A stretch of DNA of 5,382 bases from CALFCX01 sp041650595. GTDB lineage: Bacteria > Margulisbacteria > WOR-1 > JAKLHX01. Where the stretch lies: contig JBAZKW010000037.1 in assembly GCA_041650595.1 (NCBI GenBank), positions 1 through 5,382 of the forward strand. The letters run 5' to 3'. This document shows positions 4,958 to 5,382 of this stretch, piece after piece (position 1 is the first letter of the stretch; every line of letters begins with the position of its first letter). Under the pieces are notes generated by a model. That model searched no databases. It had not been told where the DNA came from and saw nothing but the letters and a program-made list of their open reading frames with translations. Made by a program: the position numbers and the translations under genes.

Positions 4958-5382
4958 ATGTTATCGAAATTCTTTCTTGATCGTCCGGTCTTTGCCTGGG
5001 TTATTGCCATCATCCTGATGGTATTGGGTGTATTGGCCATCTATCAATTGCCGATATCGCAATATCCTCCCATCGCGCCGCCTTCCATCTCCATTACTTG
5101 TTTTTATCCCGGGGCTTCGGCCGAGACAGTGGAAAATACCGTGACCCAGATCATCGAACAAAAGATGACCGGATTTGAAGATCTGATCTACATGTCCGCC
5201 AAAAGCGATTCGGCCGGCGCCTCGCGCATCGAGTTGACCTTCAAAGCGGGGACGGATCCGGATCTGGCCTGGTCCAAAGTGCAAAATAAGCTTCAGCTCG
5301 CGATGGCCAGTCTCCCGGAAGTGGTCCAGCGTTCGGGTGTCACGGTCGGCAAATCCACGCGGAATTATCTGATCATCGTGGG
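4958..5382 (+). CDS. RND multidrug efflux pump, AcrB/HAE1 family (N-terminal part, runs off the window)
   Basis: The frame is open from ATG 4958 to the window end: 141 whole codons of a protein that is usually about 1,040 residues. It matches the start of AcrB: FFLDRPVFAWVIAI opens transmembrane helix 1 (about 9-29), then LPISQYPPIAPP (31-42) and YPGASAETVENTVTQIIEQ (50-68) begin the PN1 porter subdomain, followed by FKAGTDPDLAWSKVQNKLQL (95-114). Pumps of this family are inner-membrane trimers that use the proton gradient to expel drugs, detergents or bile-like compounds through the adaptor and a TolC-type channel. The proton-relay residues lie further downstream and cannot be checked. No convincing ribosome site precedes the ATG (AAATAGAAAAATCCT), so translation may be coupled to the adaptor, whose stop is 13 bases upstream. 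G+C is near 60% in a sampled line. Substrates cannot be read from this fragment. Confidence 0.95.
   Translation, partial: MLSKFFLDRPVFAWVIAIILMVLGVLAIYQLPISQYPPIAPPSISITCFYPGASAETVENTVTQIIEQKMTGFEDLIYMSAKSDSAGASRIELTFKAGTDPDLAWSKVQNKLQLAMASLPEVVQRSGVTVGKSTRNYLIIV

Overview
The window comes from a Gram-negative bacterium. It carries an RND-type tripartite efflux operon with a lipoprotein adaptor, which only makes sense with an outer membrane. The tRNA does not encode its CCA end, which argues against an enteric-type gammaproteobacterium. The efflux proteins look proteobacterial in the broad sense, but I cannot place the genus. Base composition is mixed. Sampled lines are about 27-40% G+C in the regulator gene and about 53-60% in the adaptor body and the pump gene.

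Layout. Bases 79-151 hold a complete tRNA-Pro(UGG), followed by a strong intrinsic terminator (162-209). After a spacer, a 575-codon gene (441-2168) encodes a membrane-anchored SGNH/GDSL-type hydrolase with a C-terminal beta-sandwich that resembles a carbohydrate-binding module. Bases 2169 to about 3018 contain no convincing gene. They do hold several inverted repeats, including a long bulged hairpin with a mutually exclusive alternative pairing, and an open but start-less frame that may be a decayed gene.

The right part is one regulated operon on the + strand. A near-consensus sigma70 promoter (3029-3057) is flanked by two palindromes suited to a MarR dimer. It drives a MarR-family regulator (3103-3639), an AcrA/MexA-like periplasmic adaptor lipoprotein (3664-4944) and an AcrB-like RND pump (from 4958, cut by the window end). 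The likely logic is that MarR represses its own promoter, a ligand releases it, and adaptor plus pump are made to export that compound through a TolC-like channel not seen here.

Nothing here is clearly a new system. The points most worth a second look are: a composition step about 40 codons into the adaptor frame, with an odd N-terminal extension; an adaptor coiled-coil hairpin that seems one heptad shorter in each helix than AcrA; the paired palindromes at the marR promoter; and the structured 0.85-kb gap.
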